A stretch of DNA of 27,448 nt from Trichodelitschia bisporula. Taxonomy: Eukaryota > Ascomycota > Dothideomycetes > Phaeotrichales > Phaeotrichaceae. The stretch's first letter is position 1; each line of letters opens with the position of its first letter. The notes beneath the pieces were generated by a model that saw only the letters and a program-made list of their open reading frames with translations, had not been told where the DNA came from and did no database searches. Shown here in pieces: positions 17,671 to 25,962 of this stretch. The position numbers and the translations under genes were made by a program. The stretch lies in the NCBI GenBank assembly GCA_010356995.1, contig ML996710.1:1-27448 (forward strand), read 5' to 3'.

Positions 17671-19115
17671 ATGAAGTCCCTCCTTCTAACCCTCCCGCTC
17701 GCGCACGCCGCCGTCGTGACGCACCTCCTCCGTAGGTCACCCGCCGTCCCCGCAGCGCCGCTCTAACCGTCAAGAACCCCGGCAGTTCGATCTGTTCGGC
17801 CTGCAGGCGGGCATGGCCGGGCCCGTAAAGCCGGCCATCCTGAAGACTAAAAGCACGCCCCTCATTGACTCCGGCGCCGTGCGCGAGAAGCTGCTCTGGG
17901 GCCCTTTCCCGCTTCAACCAGCAAATGTACCCCCCCCATATCCCGCCGACTCTGACCTCGCTAACCGCCCCTCCCTCAGGGCTCTCACCCCGCGGGCACC
18001 ACCCTCAAGCTCGACCCGGCTTCCGATGTCATTTCGACTAAAATCTCCGGCCTGTGCACTGACTGCATGGTTCTCTTTGCCAAAGCCGACCTCGCTACCA
18101 AGACGGGCGAGAAGGCGGACATCGGCCAGGGCGTCTACTCGCACCACGTCATCATCACCGACATCGGGCACCCGATGGTCATGATGCCCGTGACGGTGCG
18201 CTGCCCCGGCGGCGGCATGGGCGGGTTCAACTTCGGCGGGATGATGGCCGGGTCGAAGGGCGGGGACGCTGCGGCTAAGGGCGGCAGCGGAATGGCGGGG
18301 ATGAGCCATGGTGGGCATGCCCCGGTGGTGCAGCGGCGACAGGCGAGCGACAGTCCGCTTAGTGGGCTGCTGGGTGCGCTCGGCAAGCTGGGTAGCACGC
18401 TTTCGACGCTTGCGCCGCCCATTTCGGTGTTTGTGGGCCAGGGGGACGAGGGCTCGGGCTTGACGTTCCAGACGAAGGGCAGCACGCTGAAGAGCGGGTT
18501 CTATCTCAGTGCGAAGGACCAGTTGAACATGATGGCTGAGGTGATCAACTACAAGAATGTGGGGCAGGATGTGTACATCACGCTTGAGTATGAGTATATT
18601 CCTAACCTACCGACGCGGCCGAAGGAGTATCTGGATGTGGGTATGGGTGCCATCAACGTCGATCCTTGTGGCAAGGTTGCGCTGCGTAGGTCACCCCGGT
18701 ATCCCATTCCGCTGGATGATGCTGACCATCAGACCCCCCCGCCGACAAGCCCGTCAAGTACACTTCCCTCCCCTGGGACGTGGTCGGCGACGGATACCTG
18801 CTCGACATCCGGCCGCATCTGCACGACGGCGGCGTGAACATGACCTTCTCGGTCAACGGCAAGGTGGCGTGCTCATCGCAGGCCGTCTACGGTGGTACCG
18901 ACGGCGGCGCTGTCATCAACGGCGAGAAGTGGGAGACCATCACGGCGTACACGCCGTGCGGAGACCACGTTGCCATCAAGAAGGGCGACAAGCTCACGAT
19001 GGAGGCGTGGTACGATTTGACTGCTCATAGGCTGCGTCCCCAATCCACCGATCATGCCGAAAGTGCGGAGGGCATGGCGCTGGCGAACTTCATCTACGCG
19101 AAGCAGGTTGCTTAA
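17671..19115 (+). CDS. Second secreted SURNod19/PHM-like copper-fold protein, about 430 aa; frame conflict at first exon junction
   Basis: The Met at 17671 gives a signal peptide, MKSLLLTLPLAHAAVV. Well-supported exons are about 17786-17926, 17980-18685 and 18733-19115, joined in frame by introns of 53 bp (GTACCC, CTAAC, CTCAG) and 47 bp (GTAGGT). They encode SGLCTDCMVLF, GVYSHHVIIT (HH pair), LDIRPHLHDGGVNM (HxH) and AEGMALANFIYA (Met), the same copper-ligand pattern as the gene at 7665. The third CuH histidine is again not seen. A Gly/Met-rich loop (about 18200-18320) replaces the Gly/His loop of the paralog. The first intron (17732-17785, GTAGGT...CAG) leaves the signal-peptide exon one base out of phase with the rest, so there is a frameshift, an unusual splice or a sequence error. 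Otherwise whole. Secreted; substrate unknown. Confidence 0.75.
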
Positions 19116-19280
19116 GCGGTGCGTCAGTCACAACAGCAATAGAGGAGGCGATGACCGTCAAGAGACTCCCATGTAAATAACTATTATGGAAGCGAAGGAA
19201 GTAACCAATCGACTCGGAAGCCGTACTAGTGAAGAGAAGCGCCATTTTCAAACCACCTACTTCGCCGACAAGCCCGAAAT

Positions 19281-19732
19281 TTACTCGCCCTTGTACGTCT
19301 TCATGCAAACTTCGAAGTTGATGCCCGCGACTGGGTCCTTCACAAAGGCAGCGTAATATCCAGGAGTATAGTTGCGCGGGCCCGGCGCTCCATTGTCCGT
19401 TGCGCCCTCCTTGAGGGCCACCTCGTAAAAGGTCTTGATCTCCTCGACAGCTTGCTCCATTAGCATGATATACCGGGTTAGAGGGACTATCTGAACTCAC
19501 TCTCGGCCGTAAAGGCAATGTGTTGCTTCTTCAGGCTCGTCGTCACCGCTGCCTCGTCGTCCTGGCTGATCGCAATCCAAAAATAGGGCCTCGTAACGCC
19601 GAGCCCGACGACCTGCGGCACGGGGCGGATGATTTCCTTGAGGCCAAGATGCCCGACCGACTTGAGAAGGAAGGCAATGAGGGGCTCAAAGGCCGGAGCG
19701 GGGACAACGATGCTGAAGTGGTCGAGGGACAT
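19281..19732 (-). CDS. VOC/glyoxalase-fold protein, 133 aa, two exons
   Basis: Exons 19732-19501 and 19450-19281 join through a 50-bp intron (GTGAGT, CTAAT, CAAG) to give 133 residues. MSLDHFSIVV begins the first beta-alpha-beta-beta-beta module. His5, His71 (KKQHIAFTAE) and Glu124 (GINFEVC) are placed as metal ligands of the vicinal oxygen chelate superfamily, and GAPGPRNYTPGYYAAFVKDP is a conserved loop of the small fungal glyoxalase/bleomycin-resistance-like group. Such proteins are cytosolic, usually dimeric, and may act as lyases, dioxygenases or binding proteins. No signal peptide. It faces the copper-fold gene tail to tail, 165 bases apart. Upstream, TATAAG (19883-19878) with TGACGT next to it may be a distant core promoter. 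Confidence 0.85.
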
Positions 19733-20415
19733 TGTTGCTGGTGAATTGGGGAGGTAAATTGAAGTGAGCTAAACGCTGGAGAATGTACAGCAAGTGCAGG
19801 TGAGAGGAGGCACAAGCTGGTGATGAGATGAGATAGAACTGGATTGTTAGCAGTCTACAGCGTCAGAGCTTCCTCCTCTTATACACGTCATCCCCACGCC
19901 GATCCTCCGCGAGGCCCCCCACGAGCGTCTCCGTAATGATCAGCTAAGTGATATGCGACATGATGGTGGCAGGCAACAGTGAGGGGCTGCAGGGCCATTG
20001 ACGAATGGACGCGTACGCGGTCGGCAGGATTAATGAACGACACGGAATCAGGTGATGGCGCGGTTCAATTCGTCTCCGCAGCCAATTGAAGCTCCAGGCA
20101 AGAGCGCCAAAAACACGCCGCGGCAGCAAAAGCTGCAGCAGAATGGAGATGGAGGACGCCCAGAATGTACGGCGCCGGTCAAAAACATACAAAGTGTGCC
20201 GACGTAAATACCGAATGCAGCCTGCTGGGCTTAATGAGCGACGCGATATCAGCTGACAACGCAGTGCAATCCGTCTCCACAGCCAATGAAGCCCCAAGCC
20301 AGAGAGCCACAGAAAAGATTCCTACAGTAGTGCGAGACGCGGCGCAATGCGCTTATGGTACAAGCGAGACGGACACAGGTCAAAAGCCCAGCAAGGGGAG
20401 GTCAACAAAAACATT
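19733..20415. other. Intergenic; upstream region of the VOC gene and a diverged direct repeat
   Basis: Holds the VOC promoter region and the repeat pair at 20030 and 20231. A minus-strand frame (20297-19944) stays open through both repeats because their spacing (201) is a multiple of three. The Arg/Leu-rich product has no recognisable domain and I do not call it. Confidence 0.5.
20030..20316. repeat. Diverged direct repeat of about 88 bp, spaced 201 bp
   Basis: TTAATGAACGACACGGAATCAG... at 20030 and TTAATGAGCGACGCGATATCAG... at 20231 match at about three of four positions through TCGTCTCCGCAGCCAATTGAAG / CCGTCTCCACAGCCAATGAAG. Differences include many C/T and G/A changes. The sequence between the copies is not repeated. 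Confidence 0.65.
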
Positions 20416-20529
20416 GGGCTCAACCGCGAGTCGAACGCGGGACCTCTCGCAAACTCCCGAGGATGGAGACCCAGTTGAACTGGGGGGTGGCGGCCCGAAG
20501 CGAGAATCATACCTCTAGACCATTGAGCC
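20416..20529 (-). tRNA. tRNA-Pro (CGG) with a 42-nt intron
   Basis: On the minus strand, GGCTCAA (20529-20523) pairs with TTGAGCC (20423-20417), with discriminator C at 20416. The D-arm is GGTCTAGAGGTATGATT and the anticodon arm CTCGC-TTCGGG(T)-GCGAG gives anticodon CGG. The T-arm CCGCG-TTCGACT-CGCGG is perfect. An intron at 37/38 spans about 20493-20452 and contains a CCCAGTT-CA-ACTGGG hairpin. The layout is the normal one for spliced fungal tRNA-Pro. Confidence 0.93.
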
Positions 20530-20904
20530 AATTGATGATGAGGGTGCGCGTAACAAAGTATAGATAGCAACAAATGCAAGCGGATTACCTTTGCCAACTC
20601 CTTCATCATCGCCTCCACCCTGGCCTCTCGTGCCAGGCGGGCGAACTCGTCCGTATGTTCTCGACTCCTAAATCGTTTGACGGAGGTAAAGATGCGACAA
20701 ATGTTAGGGAATGAAGGCCAGTGTCAGCTCTTCCTGCAGTTGGTGGGTTTTCAACGGGCGTACGCTCCAATATGGGGCGTGGACAAAGGTGTCCTTGATA
20801 TCATGACGGCAAGCTGTGCACCACTCGATGACGCGCACAGCGATATCAAGCGAAGTAAAATCAAAAGTACCAAAGGGAGAAATTGAAGGACGCTAACGAT
20901 CCGG
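20530..20904. other. Intergenic; nothing recognised
   Basis: Short open frames only. No repeats, RNA genes or domains seen between the tRNA and the second rhodopsin-fold relic. Confidence 0.5.
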
Positions 20905-21935
20905 TCACCGAGACCAAACCTTGAGCACCATCTGCTCCCCAGGGATGCCGTCCCTCACGAGTCTACTCTTCGCACTCGTTTCCGCTGTACCAACTCCCAC
21001 GACGGACCGTACCACTGAGCCAAAGACGCGGTCGAACACGGGGCGCACGAAGGGCGCACGACGAAATGATGGTTGCAGCGCCAACTTCGATGATATATCC
21101 GATGTCAGCGCAAACCATGTAAAAGGACAAGTCGTTGATGTGGACCACGGACACAGCATAGGTGCCCAGTGCACCGGCGCTAATTGTGCTAGATCGTCAC
21201 TCAAGGCGACACCGCATCAAATCCACTCACATCAGACCGAGCGCAAATAGCGATACCACGCCAACTTTGTCGACGAGCGGAATCTGAAGCTGCCATCCCA
21301 TGGACATGGGCAGCAGGAAGATCATCGCATCGATACCGACGTCTAGGATGCCGATGGTTTCAAACCCCGCGACCAAAACAATGCACTTTGCCTTCGGATT
21401 CTCCGGATCCCAGAATCCGGATATGGGTCGACAGACCAGCATCGACGTCCCGAGGACCCCGGCCATCCGCAGCACGATAAGCATCATACTCGTACGCCAC
21501 GAGCTGGTGGCAGCCCTCGAGGAAGGAATCACAAACGAGCGTTCCGCAGATGCTGCACTTGACGAGGCCGATGGCAACGTGTAGAGTAAATGCATTGGGA
21601 GGGAGAACTCCATGAGGAACTGGCAGCGCTACGGCTCGAGGCTGGCGGCGTGATGCCCGATAGTGCCGAGAAGCACCACTATAACTGTTAGTCTCGGGAC
21701 TGCAGCGCCGCAAGCACTCACTTTAGGAGAGCACGACGACGACGCCGTAAAAGTACAGCAGCGGCCCCAGCACCATCCAGTCCTCGGCCTACAGGGCCAT
21801 ACGGTACGCCGCATGCGACGTGACTAGAGCCGGGACCCGGTTCACAGCGGCGCGAGCACGCCCAATACGACTCCGCATGTGATGACGGTGGACGTCGGCG
21901 CGGTCTCGGTAACTGTGCTAGCCGAATGGCGAGGC
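20905..21935 (-). pseudogene. Second rhodopsin-fold (SAT4-like) gene, heavily decayed
   Basis: Read on the minus strand, in order: a first helix remnant (TVTETAPTSTVITCGVVLGV), AEDWMVLGPLLYFYGVVVV (the 'DDWMVL' helix 2 region), an intron-like GTGAGT...CTAAC...TAG stretch (about 21720-21678), FSLPMHLLYTL, AIGLVKCSICGTLV (helix 3), RMAGVLGTSMLVCRPISGFW, GILDVGIDAMIFLLPMSMGW and VDKVGVVSLFALGL. Last comes a helix 6-7 region (ALGTYAVSVV, DIGYIIEVGAATII). These are the usual landmarks of the fungal rhodopsin-fold family, but they sit in three frames with at least two in-frame stops and several shifts. A host gene copy that lost function long ago, more worn than the related gene at 14583. Confidence 0.7.
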
Positions 21936-22959
21936 GGCCATGAGGTCGGGTGAGCAAGACGGCGGCGGAAAGGGGCGTGGAGAAGAGCTCAATGTCATGA
22001 TGAACCTAAAAGTAAAGTGCCGCCTCCCGCCCCGAATAGCAATGCCGCGATACAAGATCGAGAGGGATGGCCAAGATAATTGCGGAGGCAACGCCTGGTC
22101 GGTGAAAGCTCGCTACATATACATGCTTCTACGATCTCGTTTCCCCGCGATTGCCACGCGCCTCCTCGTTTCCGACTCCACGGACGTCCACTGCGCTAGG
22201 CCCGCCACCGTCGTGCAAGGTACCGGTGGTGTAAGCGGGAAGCATCCCGCCTTCCGTGCCGCCCCTCGTTGTTGAGCAACCTCCGGAACGGGAGACCGAG
22301 ATACCGGGTATTGGGACAAGAGCGCGTCTGGGGGCTGCGAAATGAAGCATTAGCAGAGGAACGGCGGTGGATGGAGTCCGTAGATATCATCTCTCAATCC
22401 CGTCGCGCCCTTCTCTTCGCGACAGTTTTTTGTCCTCTTTCACGTCCGTCATCCCCACCTCTCTACATCTGCTTTTGGCGAATGGTAGCAGATCGCCCTC
22501 CTCCCAGGCCGTGACATCTCTCTTTCAGGCTACTGCTACCCGCTTCGCATTCTTGACGGCAGGAAGCCCCGCCTCGCCGTGCCGATCGATGTGATGAGGA
22601 GTATCGGGGCATATCCCGTAAGTTAACCCTGCGGGCACGTGGAGAATGTCGATTCGCTTCCAAAAAGAGTCATATGCGGCTGTAACAATGGTATTGCGAT
22701 AGTTGACTGCCGGGGAGCGGAGTTGACGTCGGGATGCACAGATACGTAGTACAGAGTATCGACGAGAGGGCGGGAAATCCCGGCACCTTGAGCTTGGATC
22801 TTCAACCCGCATTCGCAAACCGTTGATTCTCCGCCGTCCAGCCCACAGTTCGACAGCGCCTCTGCCACAGCCGTTGGTATCGAGGTTGTCGCTGCCTCTC
22901 AACCATCAAAAGAAATTCTTCTATTTCATATAAATTACTTTACACTTTACCATCAAAAT
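21936..22959. other. Intergenic, about 1 kb; no supported gene
   Basis: A minus-strand frame of 125 residues (22902-22525) has no family features that I recognise, and the plus-strand frames are shadows or biased sequence. The last 60 bases are AT-rich (TTCATATAAATTACTTTAC) and form the upstream region of tRNA-Arg. Confidence 0.45.
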
Positions 22960-23031
22960 GGCCGTATGGCGTAATGGCAACGCGTCTGACTACGAATCAG
23001 GAGATTGCAGGTTCGACCCCTGCTTCGGTCA
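22960..23031 (+). tRNA. tRNA-Arg (ACG)
   Basis: GGCCGTA pairs with TTCGGTC with one T-T mismatch and one G-T pair, and the discriminator is A at 23031. The D-arm is TGGCGTAATGGCAACGC and the anticodon arm TCTGA-CTACGAA-TCAGG gives anticodon ACG. The T-arm GCAGG-TTCGACC-CCTGC is perfect. No intron. A TTATTTTTTA run at 23042-23051 is a good RNA polymerase III terminator. Confidence 0.92.
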
Positions 23032-23041
23032 ATGACGAGAG

Positions 23042-23051
23042 TTATTTTTTA
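23042..23051 (+). terminator. Pol III T-run terminator of tRNA-Arg
   Basis: Six Ts in a row within TTATTTTTTA, about 12 bases past the tRNA 3' end. Confidence 0.75.
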
Positions 23052-23150
23052 TCCTCGGTTTAACGTCTGGTCTCTCTTTTTCGTGTCAAAAGCTAGTTTC
23101 TCTGAGCGTGGGTCGACGGTGTGGCATAAGGAGCGCGGCATTGCATGCAG

Positions 23151-23164
23151 CGGAGCTAGCTCCG
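23151..23164. repeat. 14-bp perfect palindrome CGGAGCTAGCTCCG
   Basis: Shares the 12-base core GGAGCTAGCTCC with the palindrome at 16099. Only the outermost base pair differs. Confidence 0.6.
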
Positions 23165-24455
23165 GCCGAATCTTGTTGGTGTAGACCCACAGCATCTGGG
23201 CGTTCTCGCGCCTCCATCACGCCGTTGACAAGAGTAGGCAACAAGGCTTTAGCGTCATCTTTTGCAGCATGTTATCGAGCATTCCGCGGACGACTAGACA
23301 CAGGAACGAGGAACACTCGGTTAGAGGGATGGGGAGATCGGCTCCGCTTCCACATTGACCTCGTCGGAAATGTAAGAACTATCCCATCTATGCAGGAGCC
23401 ACTTGGTCTGCCATTGGCCTTAGGTGCGTGGCAATCACAGTGTACGGAATGTCCGGATCGATCTGTACCACCCAGTGGCTCTCCTGCCAAACTTCTTATC
23501 CTTCTCCGGCTCCGATGCGCCTTTAAAGCCGCCGCGATGGCAACCTTCTTCATGGTGCTTTCTCTCGGCATCCATGCGAATACACAGGCCCCGGTTCGTG
23601 ATTTCAACCGTCCCCGGTACCGAGGACGACCGCACGACGGCCGCCGTATGGGCTAAGAAGCGTGGAGGTGAGGCCTGGAGATTGATCGGCTTAACGCGGT
23701 GCTCGAACTTCGGAAGCTACCATGCGAGAATTGACTGCCCTACAGTCCTTTCGTTTCCCCCAACCGCCGAACGAAGGTTGGTCAGGCTTGCTATACAATG
23801 GCGGCGTATTGACGCTGGATCTGCTCCTGAGGGCAGTAGGCGATATCCTCCATGCGGGTTGTCTGACGGTGGGGGGTCCATCACATACGGTATCTGCTGA
23901 CTGTCGGCATCCACACTCCTTGGTGAGGGAGGACTCGTTGATGCCTATAATCTTGAGATAGTGGCGGTAGGCTCACCTTTGTGTCTACCCTCTTTCACTC
24001 GGTACGGGACAGGAGACTTTCCTCAGCGGCTTTAGGACTGTTGATACAGAGGTTTGAAGGAATCGATATCAGCAGCCAACCCGCGATGCGGCTCGGGCCA
24101 GAAGACTAGAGAAGCCGCTTACCACCGGGGGTTTTAAAAGAGTCGAGACTTGAACCTGGCGATACGTCTAAGTATTCCCTCGAAGTTCCCATCCCGCAGC
24201 CATAAAGCGCCCCTAAGCGTTGCGGCGAAGCCACCATCTCCGGAGATCTTGAATCGAAACAAGCTGCGAGTAATAACGGTCGGTTTCAGTCTCCGCTCTA
24301 ATTGAATGCATCTGTAGCCTTCCCCCCGGAGATCTCAAGTTCTCATGCAAGAGCAACTTATATTTTGCTAACCTTGGGGCTCATTCGGCACAGAGCCGAA
24401 GCGATCACCCTCCCGTGCACGCCCAGAGAGATGCGAACGTACCAATGAGCAACAT

Positions 24456-24471
24456 TAACCCTAACCCTACC
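24456..24471. repeat. Interstitial telomere-like tract TAACCCTAACCCTACC
   Basis: About two and a half CCCTAA units, the C-rich form of the TTAGGG telomere repeat of filamentous fungi. It is too short to be a telomere end. It could be a healed break, a fusion scar or a binding site for a TTAGGG-binding (Tbf1-like) factor. Confidence 0.6.
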
Positions 24472-25300
24472 ACATAGGAATATAGTCCTGACATCTAAAG
24501 AAGTGATCCCCCCAATGCACACCAGTATGCAAAGCCTCCTCCTAGTTCACGATGCTCAGATCCCATTCCTATCCATCAAAACCGCACCACGTCGCCGCCC
24601 AAAATTCCCCTTAAGTCCCCATTGCGCCCCATCCCCTCTCGCAACTTCAAAATCCCTCAGCCCTCACCGCAATACCCAAAAGAAAATACCTCCGCCAATT
24701 TCCCCGACGCTAACCACCCTATACCCCGCCCCGCCCCGGCCCGCACTCGCCCGCCCGTGCACCAAATTACCCCGCACCCGCCCCTAGCCCCGCACTTCCT
24801 CAGCCTTGCTGCCATCCGCCCCCAAAACGCATCCATCCTCCTCCCCTCTCCCCTCAGACTCATACCACACCTCCTCCCCCCAAAAGCCCCATCTCGCGCT
24901 CTTCTCACGTTCCTCCCACACTCTTCGCCCCCACCATCTCCCCCGGTACTCGTTTACGTAGTCCCCCCGCCGGGCTGCACCGCATATGCACGCCCCGCCA
25001 CATGCGCGCGCCACGGTACGCCCCGCATCGCTGGGTCAGGTGGCGGAGGAGCGGGGTATGCGATATGCGGGGCAGATGAGAAAGTCCTCAGTGAGGGGTA
25101 GGCAAGCCGAAGGGCAAAAGCCGGGGAGAGGAAATGGGGCGCGCGGGGCCGGATTAACAAAACAAGATGCTGGAGGAGGCTGAAGACAAAAGTCGAGTTC
25201 AGTTGCGATGATGTTCTCGCGCCAGTTTTATGTACTCCATGGACCAGTATCACACCAGCCCTTCCGCTAAAACGGAGCACTCCAAAAAGCCCCATCCCAA

Positions 25301-25352
25301 CTCCCCATCCCATCCCATCCCATTCTCCCATCCCATCCCATTCTCCCATCCC
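25301..25352. repeat. CATCC-based tandem repeat, 18-bp higher unit
   Basis: CATCCCATCCCATTCTCC occurs twice in tandem and is flanked by further CATCC units. The reverse strand is a run of GGGATGG and may form G-rich structures. Confidence 0.75.
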
Positions 25353-25383
25353 CCCAAACTCCTCCCCAAAAAAAAACCCCCAT

Positions 25384-25962
25384 CTACCGTCTCCAAACCC
25401 CAAACCCCGCAAACCTCACACTCCCCTGCCCACGCCTCCACCCCCTCACCCCCTCCAACGCCTCCCGCTGCCTCTCCAACCTCGCACTCCGTCGCTCCAA
25501 CACCGCCCTCTCCTCCCTCAACCCTTCCATCCCGCCTCCCACCCCCCCTCCAATATACCCTCCCCCCCTCGCTTCACGCTTGCGTAACAGCGCCCACGCC
25601 CTCGCCAGCTCCGCCTCCAGCGCATCCAGCGCAGCCACCAGCGCCGCTGTCTCGGCGCACGTTTCGCAGTCGTCGGGGAGGAAGAAGGGGAGTTCGGCTA
25701 CCCGCGGGGGCGGAGAGGTCGGGCCGTAGTGTGGCGAGGTCGGCCCGCGGGGTGACGAGGGCGAGTAAGGGCTTGTAGGCGGCGAGGAAGGCGGGGAATC
25801 GGACGCGGAGGAAGACAAGGCAGGATAAGACTCCCAGATCTGGCTGAAGCGCGGACACAAATCCGGCAGCAGCGCGGTGGGGAGGTAGAATGTTGGACTC
25901 GCCGGCGACGGGGGCGGGGAGGCGTGCGAGCAGGCGTGGCGGAAGGTTATGCGGGGTGGCAT
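25384..25962 (-). CDS. Hypothetical Ser/Pro-rich coiled-coil protein, about 192 aa
   Basis: A Met at 25962 (MPPRITFRHACSHASPPPSP) opens the frame; an upstream Met at 26034 would add 24 poorly convincing residues. After a hydrophobic stretch (PTFYLPTALLPDLCPRFSQIWE) comes a Ser-Pro-rich region with YGPTSPP/SPRGPTSP repeats. Then comes DDCETCAETAALVAALDALEAELARAWALL and EERAVLERRSARLERQREALEG, two amphipathic segments with heptad-like spacing split by a Gly loop. The changing composition along a single frame argues for a real gene. Strong G/C strand bias in this zone also lengthens frames by chance, so confidence is moderate. No family recognised. No intron is needed. Confidence 0.5.
   Translation of the reverse strand: MPPRITFRHACSHASPPPSPASPTFYLPTALLPDLCPRFSQIWESYPALSSSASDSPPSSPPTSPYSPSSPRGPTSPHYGPTSPPPRVAELPFFLPDDCETCAETAALVAALDALEAELARAWALLRKREARGGGYIGGGVGGGMEGLREERAVLERRSARLERQREALEGVRGWRRGQGSVRFAGFGVWRR

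Larger units (their letters stand above)
23052..25383. other. Gene-poor stretch, 2.3 kb
   Basis: No protein family or RNA gene could be supported. Contents seen: a perfect palindrome at 23151, a short CCCTAA tract at 24456, a C-rich and then G-rich strand bias from 24503 on, and a CATCCCATCCCATTCTCC repeat near 25303. Long plus-strand frames in the C-rich part encode only Pro/Ser/His-rich sequence and reflect base bias. Confidence 0.5.

Noticed and set aside
24120-24220. Degenerate tRNA on the minus strand (GGTTCAAGTCT box)
   Set aside because: The bases around the T-loop-like motif do not pair and no acceptor stem or anticodon arm can be drawn.
24503-25412. Pro-rich plus-strand and Gly/Met-rich minus-strand proteins
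   Set aside because: These frames follow the C/G strand bias and the CATCC repeat and show no other sign of coding.
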